Positions 33,310 to 45,730 of a stretch of 64,000 nt of DNA are shown here, one piece after another. The position numbers and the translations under genes were made by a program. This DNA is from [Phialemoniopsis] sp. UDSM-2020. Its lineage: Eukaryota; Ascomycota; Sordariomycetes; Thyridiales; Thyridiaceae. Under the pieces are notes generated by a model. That model made no database searches. It had not been told where the DNA came from and was given only the letters and a program-made list of their open reading frames with translations. Numbering within the stretch: position 1 is the stretch's first letter; each line of letters begins with the position of its first letter. The stretch is taken from positions 177,501 through 241,500 of the forward strand of contig JAEILZ010000009.1 in NCBI GenBank assembly GCA_018873225.1, written 5' to 3'.

Positions 33310-36300
33310 CTATGAGAGGAGGTTCGCCAGTGAAGGACTCGCACTAGCACCGCTCGCAGGACGACTCTCGCCCGACCTCGGCGGCGGCGGGTTGCTAGGC
33401 TCGCGCAATGATGTCAAGCCGTCCCTTAGCATCGGGGGACTACCCTGAGGGGTCGTGAACGGCGACCGTTGCTGAGAAGGCTGATATGCCTGCGTATAAG
33501 GCCGCTCTGGAGGTCGCGGAGGCGGACCGCCGTTAGTCAGCGTATGAGGTGGGTGCGGCACTTGGTGGTGGTAAGTGTGCATGTAAGGGCCTCCATTTGA
33601 CATCGGCGGTGGGGGCGGCGGTCCACTCATGCGTCTGGGTGATGGCGGCATCCCATTCATATGAGGCTGACTTAAATGACCATTTGGCATTGGGTGAGGA
33701 GGAGCGTGAGAGATGCCCGACATGGGCTGGGGAGGTTGGGGCCGCAGGTGGTTCGGGGGAGCGTGGTTCGCCGGAGCCAGCGGCGGAATGACACTTGCCG
33801 GCATCGCTTGAGGCGGGCCACCGTTGATGTGAGGGTTAGGAGGCTGGGTGTGATGTGCCGGTTGTCGATGCCAGTCACTATACGGTTCTCTCGACGGCGG
33901 AGGGTAACCGTGTGCCGGTGGATGCGGTCCCCGCGGCGCAAACGATGGCGCCAGAGATGGCGGCTGTGGTGGAGGAGGCGGAGCTGGTGCTGGTCCCGGA
34001 CCAGCAACCGGCAAGGGTGCCGCAAGCGGCGGTTGCGCCGCCGGCGCTTGAGGAGCTCCGGGAGTCCAGGAGAGCGAAGGCCGGGCAAGAGGCCTTGACT
34101 CGCTCGGTGCAGCCTGCGGGCTAGTCGCGTGCATGGCCGTCTGCGGAAGGGGCCTAAGGGACTCGAAAACCAATGGGGGCGAAGGCTCCTTCTTCGGTGG
34201 TGGAGGTGGTGGTTGGGGCTTTGGCTGGCGCTTGAGTTTCCTGCACTTGTGGCATTGGAAGTTCCTCTGATCGACGAACTTTCGAGCTTCAACGCCGAGG
34301 CTGCCGTGGTACCCGTTGACCAAATCACGCTCGCGCTCCTTATCGATCGGATACCACTTAGGGCTAGAGTCGACACCGCAAGTCAGGCAGATCTTGCCGC
34401 CAGGCTGCAAAGGATCAGCCTTCTCCTCGTTCCGCCGCTCAGTTGACTGTGTAGATGATCCATTTGCTGGCACAGTCGTCGTCGATGCGCGTCGGTTGAC
34501 AGCGGTAGGCGGGACTGCGTTTGTCGCCCGAGAGCCGAGCGTAATGAGGTTGGCCTTCCGCGCGCAGCCCGTCAAGGTGAGATCCGCCTGCTTGTAGTTC
34601 TGAACATAGAGCTGCAGAGCGTTTAAACCTGTATCATCGACTGCCTCATCCATGCGATGAACGATAGACTTTTGCGGAACATGTTCCTTGCACCAGATAG
34701 CAGCAGTCATGGCGCCGCTCTCGCCATTGAGGCTGACAATGTTGACTTGATCACGACGCGAACCCTTCACGGGGGTGATGTCGAAACCCAAGACATAGCC
34801 ATCACGGTGGGCGCATTCGACGTGGACCGGGGCGCGGCATTGGTGGCAAGCCACGCAAGCTCCGCCAGTGTGTCCGCAGGCTTTGCAGATTTCGGCATAC
34901 TTGGACCTGGTGATCAAAGGTATACCCTCGCTAGGTTCCAGGGCTTTAGCTTTGCCAAATTTGACTTCGGGAGTCCACGTCGCGCAGGTGACGTGAACCC
35001 AGTTGTTATCTGCGGTACGCTTCAGTGGCTCGCGGGGATTGACAGGCCGGTGCATGTCTTCTTGTCGTTTTCGGTAAAAGTCTGCAGCCTTTTGAGCAAC
35101 CTCGCGTTCCTGCTTCTCCTTTTCTCGCTCCTTCTCCGTCTTCTTCTTGCTATTCGACTTGGGCGGCATATCGACAAAGTCGTGTTCGGTGTGCTCTACC
35201 GGACACAGCACACATCGGTAGTCGATGGAGATCTGAGGCGATTTGTCGTTGGCGCACATATCGCAGACCCACTTGCCAGGATTGCGGTTGTCGAGAACAC
35301 CATAGCAGTTGCGGTGGACGGTAAGACGGCACTCTCTGCACGACAGGTGCTGGTCCCCGACGGGATCCATCTGGCGACATATGGCGCAAGGAAGGGTCTT
35401 TGGCTTGGGCATCTCCGGAGCTGGGGGCGGTGCAGCCTTTTCTGCCTTCTCTCGTTTCCTCGCTGGAGCGGCGACGGACATACCCGAGTCTGAGGCGTTG
35501 GTCTCCGTGTCCCTGTCCGGATGTCCCTTGAGCTTCTTGCGCGGCGGCTCGCTCCCAGATTGTTGCTGCGGGGTAGCGACTGCCTCGTATGGGTCAGGCG
35601 TGCTGTATACCGTCGCTCGCATTCTGGTGTCGGCAGCCATGAGTTCCTTGACAAGTTCCTCATCTACTTTCCTCTTCATAACTCGACCACCAGTCGTGGC
35701 AACCTTTTGAACGAGTGCCTCGATATCCTCCCACTGGACAGCATACCGGCGCCAGAGCTCCGCACATCGGCGGCAAAGAGCGACGACGTACTGGGTACCT
35801 TTGTCACCTTTGCCGTTCTTGCCAGTCGTGGCACCCTCTGTGATGACAGGAGTTGCAACATTGGGGGCGCGTCTCCACTGCCTAGACGACTTGGTGTTGC
35901 AGAACTTGCAAGTGAATTGCCGTTTCTTATCAACCGCCTTACCGGTATCAAAGGCCGAATCGTCTTGATCGTCTGCAACATCGTCGGTGACTTTGTGCTC
36001 AGCCTTCTTGGCCTCTTTGTTGTCCTTCTTGCCCTTCCTCCCGGAATAGCTGCCCCACACCTGCTTTCCGCGGTCCGTCTTTTTCCATGTGTAGTAATAT
36101 CGGACAACTGTTGGGGTCTTGACAGTCTTCATGTGCTTCATGACGGCGTACAGCTCAGAGCCATATTTGGAAACACCCTCTTCGAACCGCTTCTGCTCGG
36201 CCGGGGTGAGCGTAGGTTCCTTGAATGCGCTGCTATCCACCTTGGGAATGTCTTTGAGGGATTTGTCAAAGTCAAAAGCATTCGAGAAGAGGGTTTTCAT

Positions 36301-38545
36301 GGCGACATCCTCCAGGTTAGTTGAGCGATCAGGCACATCAAGCGAAGGGGCCAGCGCTCGTGCTTTATCCATGTAGCCATCTATCTCGGCATGGGAGACA
36401 TCCTCTGGTGTCTTGTACAGCAGCTGTGCTGTATTGTTCGGGTCATCATTGTCAAGGTCCTCGCCTCTGTGCACATATCCGGCAGGCTCGTCCTGCACCC
36501 ATTTCGGCCGCTTGGCACGGCGGATCTTCTCGGCCTCGAGCGCGGCTTGCACGCTCTTATCCCGACGGTTGCCCTTCTTGACCTCGATAGGCTTCTCGTA
36601 CTTAACAGGCCTCCCGGGCCAGTCCTGGACAACGGCCTGGTAGCGAGGGCCGATACGGGTAGCTGCACGGGGGTAGATGCGATCATCGTAATCCAGTGCG
36701 TCCTCGACTTTACAGTGAATTCCGAGGTAGCGATAGGGCCACAGGCTCGAGTGGTAGATCTGCTCAGCGGTGGCGGGTGGATGGGCCTCATCGGCACCGT
36801 CTGAGGGGCTAGTGCGACCGGTGCCTGCCGCGGCGCAGGCGTCCTCTTCCTCTTCGTCGAGCAACTCCTCCTCCTCGGCGTCCAAGTGAGGGTCGGCGAG
36901 GTTTGGGGTATTGCGCGCCTCCAACTTCCTCTCCTGGGCACGGCTGCAGGCGGCACATGACCATGCGAAGCCACGCGAGGGCTTCTTGAGCAGTGGTGGG
37001 CGCACGCAATTCATGTGGTAGGTGTTCTTACACACGGCGCAGTCCACCGAATCATTGCTACACGACCCCCCTGTCAGCGACCATCCCGGAAGAAACACTA
37101 GCGCATCACAGTCCGCCCAACCCTGCCCCAATCAGGGCAAAGTCTGGAAAAAGCAAATTCGAACGGGACGTACCTTGCACAATAGCCACTGCAGCGCTTG
37201 CACAGCTTTACAGCGCTTGTCAACTCCTTTCCTCGCCCTTGCTCGACGAGTATGTACTTCCAGCGCTCGTCGAGCACCTTCTTGACCCTCTCGGGCACGT
37301 TGACAATTTGGAACGTGGGAATGACCTCGTAGTTCTTCTGAATGTAGCGATCGTACAATTTCTCAAACCAGAAACAGTCGGGGGTTTTCCGGTACTCGTC
37401 CAGGTTGGCGATCTCCGCTTTGTGTTTGATTTGACATTTCCCACGCAGCGCCGTCAGCGGGGACGTGTCCGAATGCATGGTGGCAAAAACCGCCCGTGTA
37501 TCCTGCACCTTTCGACCAATATCCCTGGGTCGATAATACCAATTGACGCGAAGTGCATCAATAGGCTTGGACGGGTCGTTCTTTGCATGCAAGAACTCCA
37601 TGACCCGGCCCAGATAGTATGGCTCGCCTGGAGGCTCACACACTAGGTAGACATGATCTGGAAATCGTGTCAGAGGAATGAAATGATATCGCATGCCCAA
37701 TTTTGAGCTGACAGGCATAGGAATCGCAAGGAGGACTTACCATTGACAGCGAGGACTGTGCCATCATCGGCGACCAAATTACCATCAACAGGCCGCCCTT
37801 TGCAGTCCTCAAACGTCAGTAGATTAGTCTCAGCGTAGCCCTGGCCATTGTGGCCTGTTGCACCAGCCGATTTCCTCGTGGCGCTAGATACAGGCGCATG
37901 CGAATTTGAGGATGCATGGCCCTGGCCACCAGATGCGGCGGGTTGGGAAGCTGCTTTGCGCTTCTTGGAAGGCTGCGATGCGCCCGTAGAATTTGAGGCC
38001 GGTGTGGCAGCCGCGCTTGGGGTTGGGTTTTGATCCTTGGAATGGGCGTTGGCAGATGACTGCTTGCCGTCAGTCGGGAGAGGCCTGCGTGAGGTGCCGC
38101 CGGTTGAGCGCGGGGCATCTTGCGACCCATTTGTTGTTGACGAGTTAGCTAAGCGGGTAGATTTTTTAATCTCGTCTTCGCGTCTCTCGGGGTACATCTC
38201 AAAAAGTTCCATGTCGATGTCCTTGTCCTCGGCGTAGTTGGGACGCGAGGTGCCTGTCCTGTTACGCGAGCGTGTCCCGTAAGGCGACGCCTTGTCGGCA
38301 CCTGCATCCTTGGCGGATGGGTTTGAGCCGGCCGAGTTGGATTTAGACATGGGCTGCGATACTGCAGGACTTGGGCTAATTGCGGTTGCATCCGACATCT
38401 TGGGAAGCACGGTGGTGGAAGATACCGCTGAGTTGGCGCCGAGCTGTGACTGTGATGTGGGTGAGTCTGCAGCTCCCTCGGTGATGGATGAGCGAGAGTT
38501 CGAGGGGACCTCCGACCCGTTCGAATTATTTGCCTTGGGTGGCAT
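33310..38545 (-). CDS. SNT2: Snt2-type chromatin regulator (BAH, PHD, ELM2, SANT, GATA-like, ePHD)
   Basis: Snt2 is a histone-H3 reader in an E3-ligase/deacetylase complex; in filamentous fungi it influences growth, conidiation, stress and pathogenicity. Exons 38545-37741, 37657-37174 and 37057-33310 (introns 83 and 116 nt) encode 1678 aa. MPPKANNSNG at 38545 is the chosen start. Domain order: Ser/Thr-rich tail (1-260); BAH (about 269-400, HVYLVCEPPGEPYYLGRV); PHD finger (about 420-470, split by intron 2); acidic stretch; ELM2 (about 545-610); SANT (about 709-759, LTPAEQKRFEEGVSKYGSEL); GATA-like finger (812-865, CKFCNTKSSRQWRR..LCRRC); PHD (about 982-1062, CAICRQMDPVGDQHLSC); extended PHD (about 1109-1232); a further CLTCGVDSSPKWYP...CHKC finger (about 1317-1369); then about 300 Pro-rich residues. 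All metal ligands look intact. Confidence 0.94.
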
Positions 38546-41500
38546 GGTGCTAGGATGAGGGAGGTGTATAGCGATACTGTGAACCTCGGGCGAGCAGGAC
38601 CAAAACGCAAAGGCGAGGTGCACCTGAGGTCGTGGTCCTTCAGTAGAGGGTGGCAGCGCTACAAGCTGGAGTTGGACGGGGATCAAGTACGTCGAGCCAT
38701 GGACGCAGTAGCCGAGTCTGAATCACAAGAAAAATCGGGTGTAGGTGGGAATCCAAGATATTGGAATACACAAAATGCCAAGAGTAAAGACAAGCTCTGA
38801 GGTTGCGAGGGGGGAGACAGTATTGCGCAAGAGCTCACGTTCAGAAAGACTTATGGGTGAACCATCCGGTGTCGAGAAATGATGGTATATAAAAGCAAGT
38901 CGTGAGGTGAGCGGGAGGGGGTCGAAGAAAAGTGGTGACCAGGGGATATGTGAGTGAAAAGCCAGGCTCCAGATGCGTACAAGGATGGTGGGAAGTGTGA
39001 TAGACTGGATGAATTCTAAAGGATGGAAAGGGAGAGAAGGAAGTTGGATTATCTCGGTGTGTGTGAGTGTGTGTGGTCAAAAGTAAAGAGAGGAAGAAGG
39101 GTGAAGAGAATGGAGAAGAGATTCGAGGTGTGTAAAAGCAGAGTGCAGACTGGACTAACAAGGAAAGGTATGGTCCCCGTCGTGCCAGGCAGAGAGAGTA
39201 CCCAGAAAGTGTGAGTGTGAGTGAGAAGTGAGAGAGAGAGACGACTGGAGTCGAGTCGAGCCGACATGGGGAGCTTGAGACGGTACGGTAGAGCGGCCAA
39301 GGTGGTCGATGGCGCGCGCCGTCTGGCATCTGGCATGGGAGCCCAGGGCGGCGGCCATTTTCCATCCTCCACAATCTGCAGCCATAAGTGGCTCTTGGGA
39401 ACAAAGGTAGACGCGCTAGCTGACCATGTATCGGCTGTGTACCTGCAGGGGTCTGCGGGGAGGCTCCAGAGCTGCCGCCCGTTCCAACATTCCCTTTCAC
39501 CTCGCATTGTTTGCCCGCAAGATGCCTGGGCACAGGCTGCTCAACCCTGCTTAACTGGCCTTGCATCGTCAGACCGCACCACTACTTGGACAGTACCTTA
39601 CTTCAACACGGCCGAGACCTCTGGCGACATGGATGTGCCAATCCACCCTCTCCGATCCTCGACGACACACCACACTTGGCATCAGGGTCGTCCACCCAGA
39701 ACAACGTGAGCCCGTCTCTCTCAATTCTAGACATCATTTCGGCATCGTCGCAATATGGACAGCGCAGCCCACTGTCGCGCAAACGGTCCCAACAACACCA
39801 TTAATCTTCCCTTTCGGCTGAGCAGGGCCAGCCCAGTCTGTCGCGCATCATTCCGACAGCCGATTTTGTCTCGCGACCATGAGCCAGGTAATGTACGGAG
39901 TATGTAAGCTTAGCGATATCAAATGTCCCCCCAAAGGGGTGGTGGATACGACCTGCGCGCCCTGGGTGTGGGATCCCATGGGTTTCCGCTTCTTGCATCT
40001 TTTCTTGTATGTACATCCAGCCAGTACTTTACTCATGGGTGAGATCTAGCCATTTCTACCTCCTAAGCCGACACAATACTACACGTCACCGGCCGGCTGG
40101 CCGACGACAGCCCGTCCTCGCATCCGGGCTAGGTAGGCAGCGTGATCCTTCCTTTCCTCTTTCCAAATAATCCATAGCTGCATATGCGGTTTACGGTGCC
40201 CTGTCGGCTTGCTATCCTTGATCGATTCGACAATATGGATTAAATTCTGATGCGATATGGGATTTATTTTGGAGGGAAAAGTGTGGTACGCCCGATCTGG
40301 ACCAGTTCTAGTGATGGCGGCTTGGGGTCCTGTTCCGTTTTACTGGCACTCCACACACCTCTTTTCCTGAACTCTACTTGTTTTACATATGGCTGGCATG
40401 TCAAGTTTTGAGAGGATTATCCCACTGCCTATAATGCAGGCCCCAGGCGCTACTTACATGCTTTCGTATGTGCCAAAAAATGAGGTATCATGGTTTTCAT
40501 GGCGCTGTCGCCGTTATAATTGGATCTTGTCAGCGATTGCGGTTCAATAGTACACCTTTGGCATCTCAATTTGAAATACAGCAGCAGAGGAATGAGAGAT
40601 GCCGATGGCAGTAAGGAGAAAGCAGGTAGTGTGCCCTCCCTGGGGTGAGTGAGGTGTCTTGGCGTGTGCCATCATCTTTTCAGAGAAGCGGTATTTGTTC
40701 ATGAATCAATGACTGGGCCAGCAAGCTCTTGTGATGGATTAGGCGTGGGTATTTGACGCCGTCCCACACCAATGAGTGGGGATCTATTTCCTCGGGGCAG
40801 GTACCAAAACACAAAAGGGTGGATTCGCCCAACGCTTGTTAGGAGTACCTCTTCGTAGGAAGAGCTTCTGTGTGTCCTGCCCCTCTCTTTTTGCGACTTC
40901 ATCAAGCGTCCGGTTTGCCCTTTCGCTCTGGAATTTCCCAGGCTCAGAGGGCCTGGGAAAGCTTTACGTATACAGTGAAGAGGTAAAAGGGTTTGGATCC
41001 AAACAACTTGGCGTAAAAAGAGATGCAGTCGCCGGCACTGCAAGATCACGGCGGCGAAGGCTCGCAATTCGGGCTCTGGGAAAATCAACGACAACGACGG
41101 ACATTCCTGCCTGCCTGTGTCGGAATTGTCTGTTAAGAAACTTTTTTCGTAGTGATCAAGGGATGGGACACAACGCCACCATATCCTCTATAAAATAGTC
41201 ATGGGACGAGGGAAAGTCTCGGAAGGCTGGGTGGGCAGGCAGTCTTGTGGGGAGCGGTCCGGATATTGACAACGAGGCATTCGCTTGTCACCCGAAGGGG
41301 GGCCAACAACGAAACAATGCGATTGATGTTTCGAAATTCCCAAAAAGTCGGATCTTCACACTTGGTTATTCAAATGGAGGACCGACAGCTCTTACTGCAT
41401 TTAAGCTACATCTGCCTCTTTGTCAAGACGTAATTCTCTTTGGACAAGGTAGCCATGCCATTTGATGTTGGGGAGGACCTGGCCATGACGCAAATCCGGA

Positions 41501-42905
41501 CCAAGATACGTTCGCACGCATGTCGATCATCGAACCCTTTCCTCGAACTAGCCGCATATAAAGTATCAACAAGGAATGACCAAATGTTCCGCTGAAGTCA
41601 TATAATACACAAGAATAAGGACCGATACCAGCGCTCCCCTTGCTCGGGTATGTCAATTCTCTCAGGCACCGCGACTTCTTTGCCGATGGGAGTCGATGGG
41701 AGTCGGGGGTCCTCGCCCGGTCAAGTTTCGGTAGAGGTCTTTGTCTGACCCTGCGAGTGTGGGAGCGATGGGGTGACCTGCATGCGGTGGGGCGTTGTCA
41801 AGGCTTATGCTTTGGTACGGCCACCCCGGCAAAGTCCTGATCCAAGGGTGTGATCGTTTAGGGCGCCGCCTCACCCGCCCTACACCTTTGGATGTCTGGT
41901 GTCTGTAGTCCAGATGCAGATGTGCCAAAGTTGTCTGGTATCAAAATACTGTATTGTTGATATTCTTACGAGGGTCATAGGGAAACAAGCTCTCGGCCAG
42001 TATATTCTATCAATATCTGATTTTTCACGTCAAGGCGGTGGCTGTAGGAGGATATCGGAATAATCCATTTTGTTGCTAGTAGCCGTATGCGCCATGGATT
42101 TACCAATTGCAGGCTTCCGCAAGGCCAAGGGCGGTTCCCAGACACCCTTTGTCTGCATCCCCCTCTGGATACTGAAAGCATCCATCATGTTCCGTCGGAT
42201 TCCCGTACGTTCGTTCATCCGTCCGGACTTCCTGCCTCATAACATTGAAACTTCAATGTTGGTTTGTGCTGACTAAGGCAGAGAGGCCTGCTCAGCTTTC
42301 TCCAGTGGCGCGACAGACAACAAGTAGCAAAAGTAAAACCCCGATAACGAGGTCAGCATCGTGTTATTTCTTACACGACGTAAAGAATAGGTAGTGTGCT
42401 GCAATACATACCTCAGGTAGATACTGCGAAGGATGTGCGTGCTCACCATGTCGTTGTCGCTCCGGGCAATTTTAGGGGTGACGTTTATTTAGGGGAGGGT
42501 GGCAGAGTGGCAGGGACGACCCGGTTCGCAACGTGGAGCCCGTGTTCCTGCAGGTCCGCCCACCATTGAATTTTAGGCTTAGCACACGTGCAGGTAGGCA
42601 GACGCAACTTTACCCGCTTTCCAGACGCGTTTGCTTCTCCAAAAGCACAAGCAACAACATGAACTCGCTGCCTTGTCTTGCACCTTTTACTGAGGCACCG
42701 CCGCGTACAACTTACAGTTGCGTTCTGATTTTCTGTACTCGAATGTCATCCAGAGGCTGGCCCAATGATTCACAGCAACCGCAATTTTTCGCGGCTTGAC
42801 TTGCCTGCTTAGCTGGGTCTCGGCACTGTCGCCACTTCCACTTGGACGACATCGCTAGCCTCTCTTTTGCTGGACCTTAACTACTACTCAGGCTCTTTTG
42901 AAGCC
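38546..42905. other. Long divergent intergenic region, SNT2 / HELQ-type helicase
   Basis: At 4.36 kb this is the longest gene-free stretch here. It includes GT-rich and GAGAG-rich leader-like sequence at 39000-39250. Frames are numerous but short, mutually overlapping and without splice support. No tRNA, repeat family or transposon end was recognised. Long leaders, a non-coding RNA or a species-specific short gene are all possible. Confidence 0.35.
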
Positions 42906-45730
42906 ATGGCAAGTGATCAAGTATTGTGGCATGAAACGACGGTGCAAACGGCAAGGGAACAGCAGCAAGCATACCAGACGACAAACCTCGCTGGGCTCAA
43001 AAGGAGCAGCGATGGCACCTGGAAACAACCCTTGGGCGCTGCCGCTCCATTGTTGAATCATTCATCTCACTTTGAGCGGGCCTCCTCGCTATCAAAAGAA
43101 CCCAGCCGGTTAGTGGCAAGTGTCATCAAGCCCGTGGACGGCTCGAGCTGGAGTGAACATGGCGATTACACACAACGTCAAGCTATCAGTGCTACTCCTA
43201 CTTCCACTATCGACCCTCTGCTTTCTCTTGCGCACAAGTTGTACGGGCTGCCTTCCGTCCTTGTACATAATCTTGCATCGCTCGGTATCAAAACCATATA
43301 TCCATGGCAGAAACAATGTCTCCTCGGGCCTGGGCTTCTCCAAGGAGACAAAAATCTTGTCTACAGCGCCCCGACTGGAGGCGGCAAGTCTCTTGTCGCT
43401 GACATTCTCATGCTCAAGGGACTTTTAGCCGACAGAAGTGCCAAAGCACTCCTGGTGTTGCCATATGTTGCTCTCGTTCAGGAGAAGGTTCGATGGCTGC
43501 GCAATGTGGTCGATGGCATCTCCCGAGCTGCGATCCATGGTCCCGGTGACGACTCGGAGAACAGATTGTGGCGCCGAAGGGCAGACGAGGACACGATCCG
43601 TGTCGTAGGCTTCTTTGGCGGCAGTAAAGTCAGATCGACTTGGCAAGACTTTGACATCGGGGTCTGCACCATAGAGAAAGCAAACTCGCTAGTGAACACC
43701 GCAATAGATGACTGCTCAATATCAAGCCTCAAAACAGTCGTTCTCGATGAGTTGCATATGGTTGACGATAGCCACCGAGGCTACCTGCTCGAGCTCATGG
43801 CCACGAAGCTTCTATGTCTGGACCAAGCTGTCCAGATTGTTGGCATGAGCGCAACCTTGACCAACATTGCTGTACTTGCCCGGTGGCTTCAGGCGCACTC
43901 ATACGAGACACACTACCGGCCTATACCCATCGAAGAGCATCTTGCCTACGATGGGAAAATCTACGCTGCAGCGACTACGAGAGACTTGAATCCGTCGACA
44001 CAGTCGAAAAACGAAGTGACCATCAAAGTCAATGCGGACCCTCTCAGGCTTATTGACCCGTCAGACCACAAAGAGCTGCAAGAACCTGTGGTCAACGCAG
44101 TGGTCGCTCTTGCAAACGAAACAGTGCGTGCTGGATTTGGAGCCCTGGTCTTCTCTAGCAGCCGGGCTATGTGTGAGTCCGACGCTGTACTCATCAGCCG
44201 TGTGCTCCCTGGCCAGGATGAGCTCGACCCGTTCACCCTGGATAGGAGACTGGACTTGTTGGGGGATTTTCGGAGCCTGAATACCGGCCTGGATGCCAAT
44301 CTGGAAAAGACAATCATACATGGCGTCGCGTTCCACCATGCTGGAATGACCACAGAAGAGCGAGATCTAGTCGCAAACGCCTATGATGCTGGTACTCTCA
44401 AGGTGTGTGTGGCCACCTGCAGCCTAGCGGCCGGCATCAACCTGCCAGCCAGACGTGTCATCCTCCATGGTGCTCGCATGGGTCGCGACTTGGTAGGCCC
44501 TTCCATGCTCCGACAGATGCGCGGAAGGGCAGGGCGCAAGGGAAAGGATGAGGTTGGCGAAACCTATCTGTGTTGCCGTCCTGGGGACCTGGAGGGAGTC
44601 GTCGAGCTGATGCACTCCGACCTGCCGGAGATTTCCAGTTGCCTATTGACAGACAAACGGAAGATTCAGAGAGCTATTCTGGAAATCATTGCCATCCGAT
44701 TGGCAACAAATCACGAATCGCTGAACGACTATCTCGTCAAAACTTTGTTGTACCAGACAGCAGACCGCTCCGAGCTTCGGGCCATGACAAAGGAGAGTCT
44801 TCAGGAGCTCCAACACTTGGGGTTCATCACCAGGGATCACGATGCTTGTACCTTCCAAGCTACCCAGCTTGGGCACGCGATAGTCGCCTCGGCTCTTGAT
44901 CCGGAAGATGGTGTTTTCATTCACAAAGAACTCAACAGGGCTCTCAAGGCGTTCGTCATGGATGGTGAACTCCACGTCCTCTATACATTCACTCCAGTCA
45001 ACGATACCGCGATGAATATCAACTGGCGAGCGTTCTGGAACGAGATGGAGAATCTGGACGAGAGCGGCCTACGGGTTCTGAGTTTCGTTGGATTGAAGCC
45101 GTCCGTGATCAACCGGATGGTGCATGGAGGTACGTTGAAGGAATCGACGCCAGAGGAGAAAGAGATTGCACGAATCTATCGTCGATTTTACCTCGCGCTG
45201 CAGCTACGCGACCTCTGTAACGAGCTGCCCATCCACAGGGTCGCGAAGAAATACGACGTTCCCCGTGGAGCAGTGCAGAACCTCTCGCAAACTTGTCAAG
45301 GATTCGCCGCTGGCATGATCAAGTTCTGCCAGCAGATGGGATGGGGTGCTATGGCAGCAACGCTGGACCATTTCTCAGACCGCCTGAAGGCTGGTGCCAA
45401 AGACGACCTGCTGGCACTGGCCAAGATCACTTTCATCAAGAGTCGGACGGCGCGTGTCTTCTGGGACAACGGCTTCAAGACAGTCGGTGCAGTGGCGAAT
45501 GCAGACCCGAAAGAGTTGGTGCCAGTCTTGATGCAGGCCCAGCCGAACAAACTACGGCTGCAGGCGAAAGACGAGACGAAATATGCAGAGAAGCTTCTGG
45601 CCAAGGCTCAGGCCATCACCGATTCTGCAAACAGACTATGGCGTTCGTTGGCCCCTATTTCTCACTTCTATGCTCACGTACTAATACATGTGCAGAGATC
45701 GAGATGCAAATGGATATCGAGGAGGAATGA
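42906..45730 (+). CDS. HELQ/Hel308-type superfamily 2 DNA helicase (POLQ-like helicase domain)
   Basis: The enzyme belongs to the Ski2-like Hel308/HELQ/POLQ helicase group, which remodels stalled forks and recombination intermediates. Exon 1 is 42906-45642; a 53-nt intron (GTTCGT donor, ACTAAT branch, GTGCAG acceptor) leads to a 35-nt last exon, 45696-45730, giving 923 aa. Motifs: IYPWQKQCLLGP (Q-motif-like), APTGGGKSL (Walker A, about residue 155), LDELHMVDD (motif II, about 281), MSATLTN (III), GVAFHHAGMTTEERD (IV/V), TCSLAAGINLPARRVI, and QMRGRAGRKG (VI, about 537). Winged-helix, ratchet and helix-hairpin-helix regions follow, near TGAVANADPKEL-like text (VGAVANADPKEL). No polymerase domain is attached, so it is HELQ-like rather than full POLQ. 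The last exon gives a short acidic tail, IEMQMDIEEE. The GCCATGG context supports the start. Confidence 0.9.

Noticed and set aside
38841..39566. Long minus-strand ORF upstream of SNT2
   Set aside because: Non-ATG or poor-context start, pyrimidine-rich leader-like DNA, no homology features; more likely SNT2 promoter/leader.
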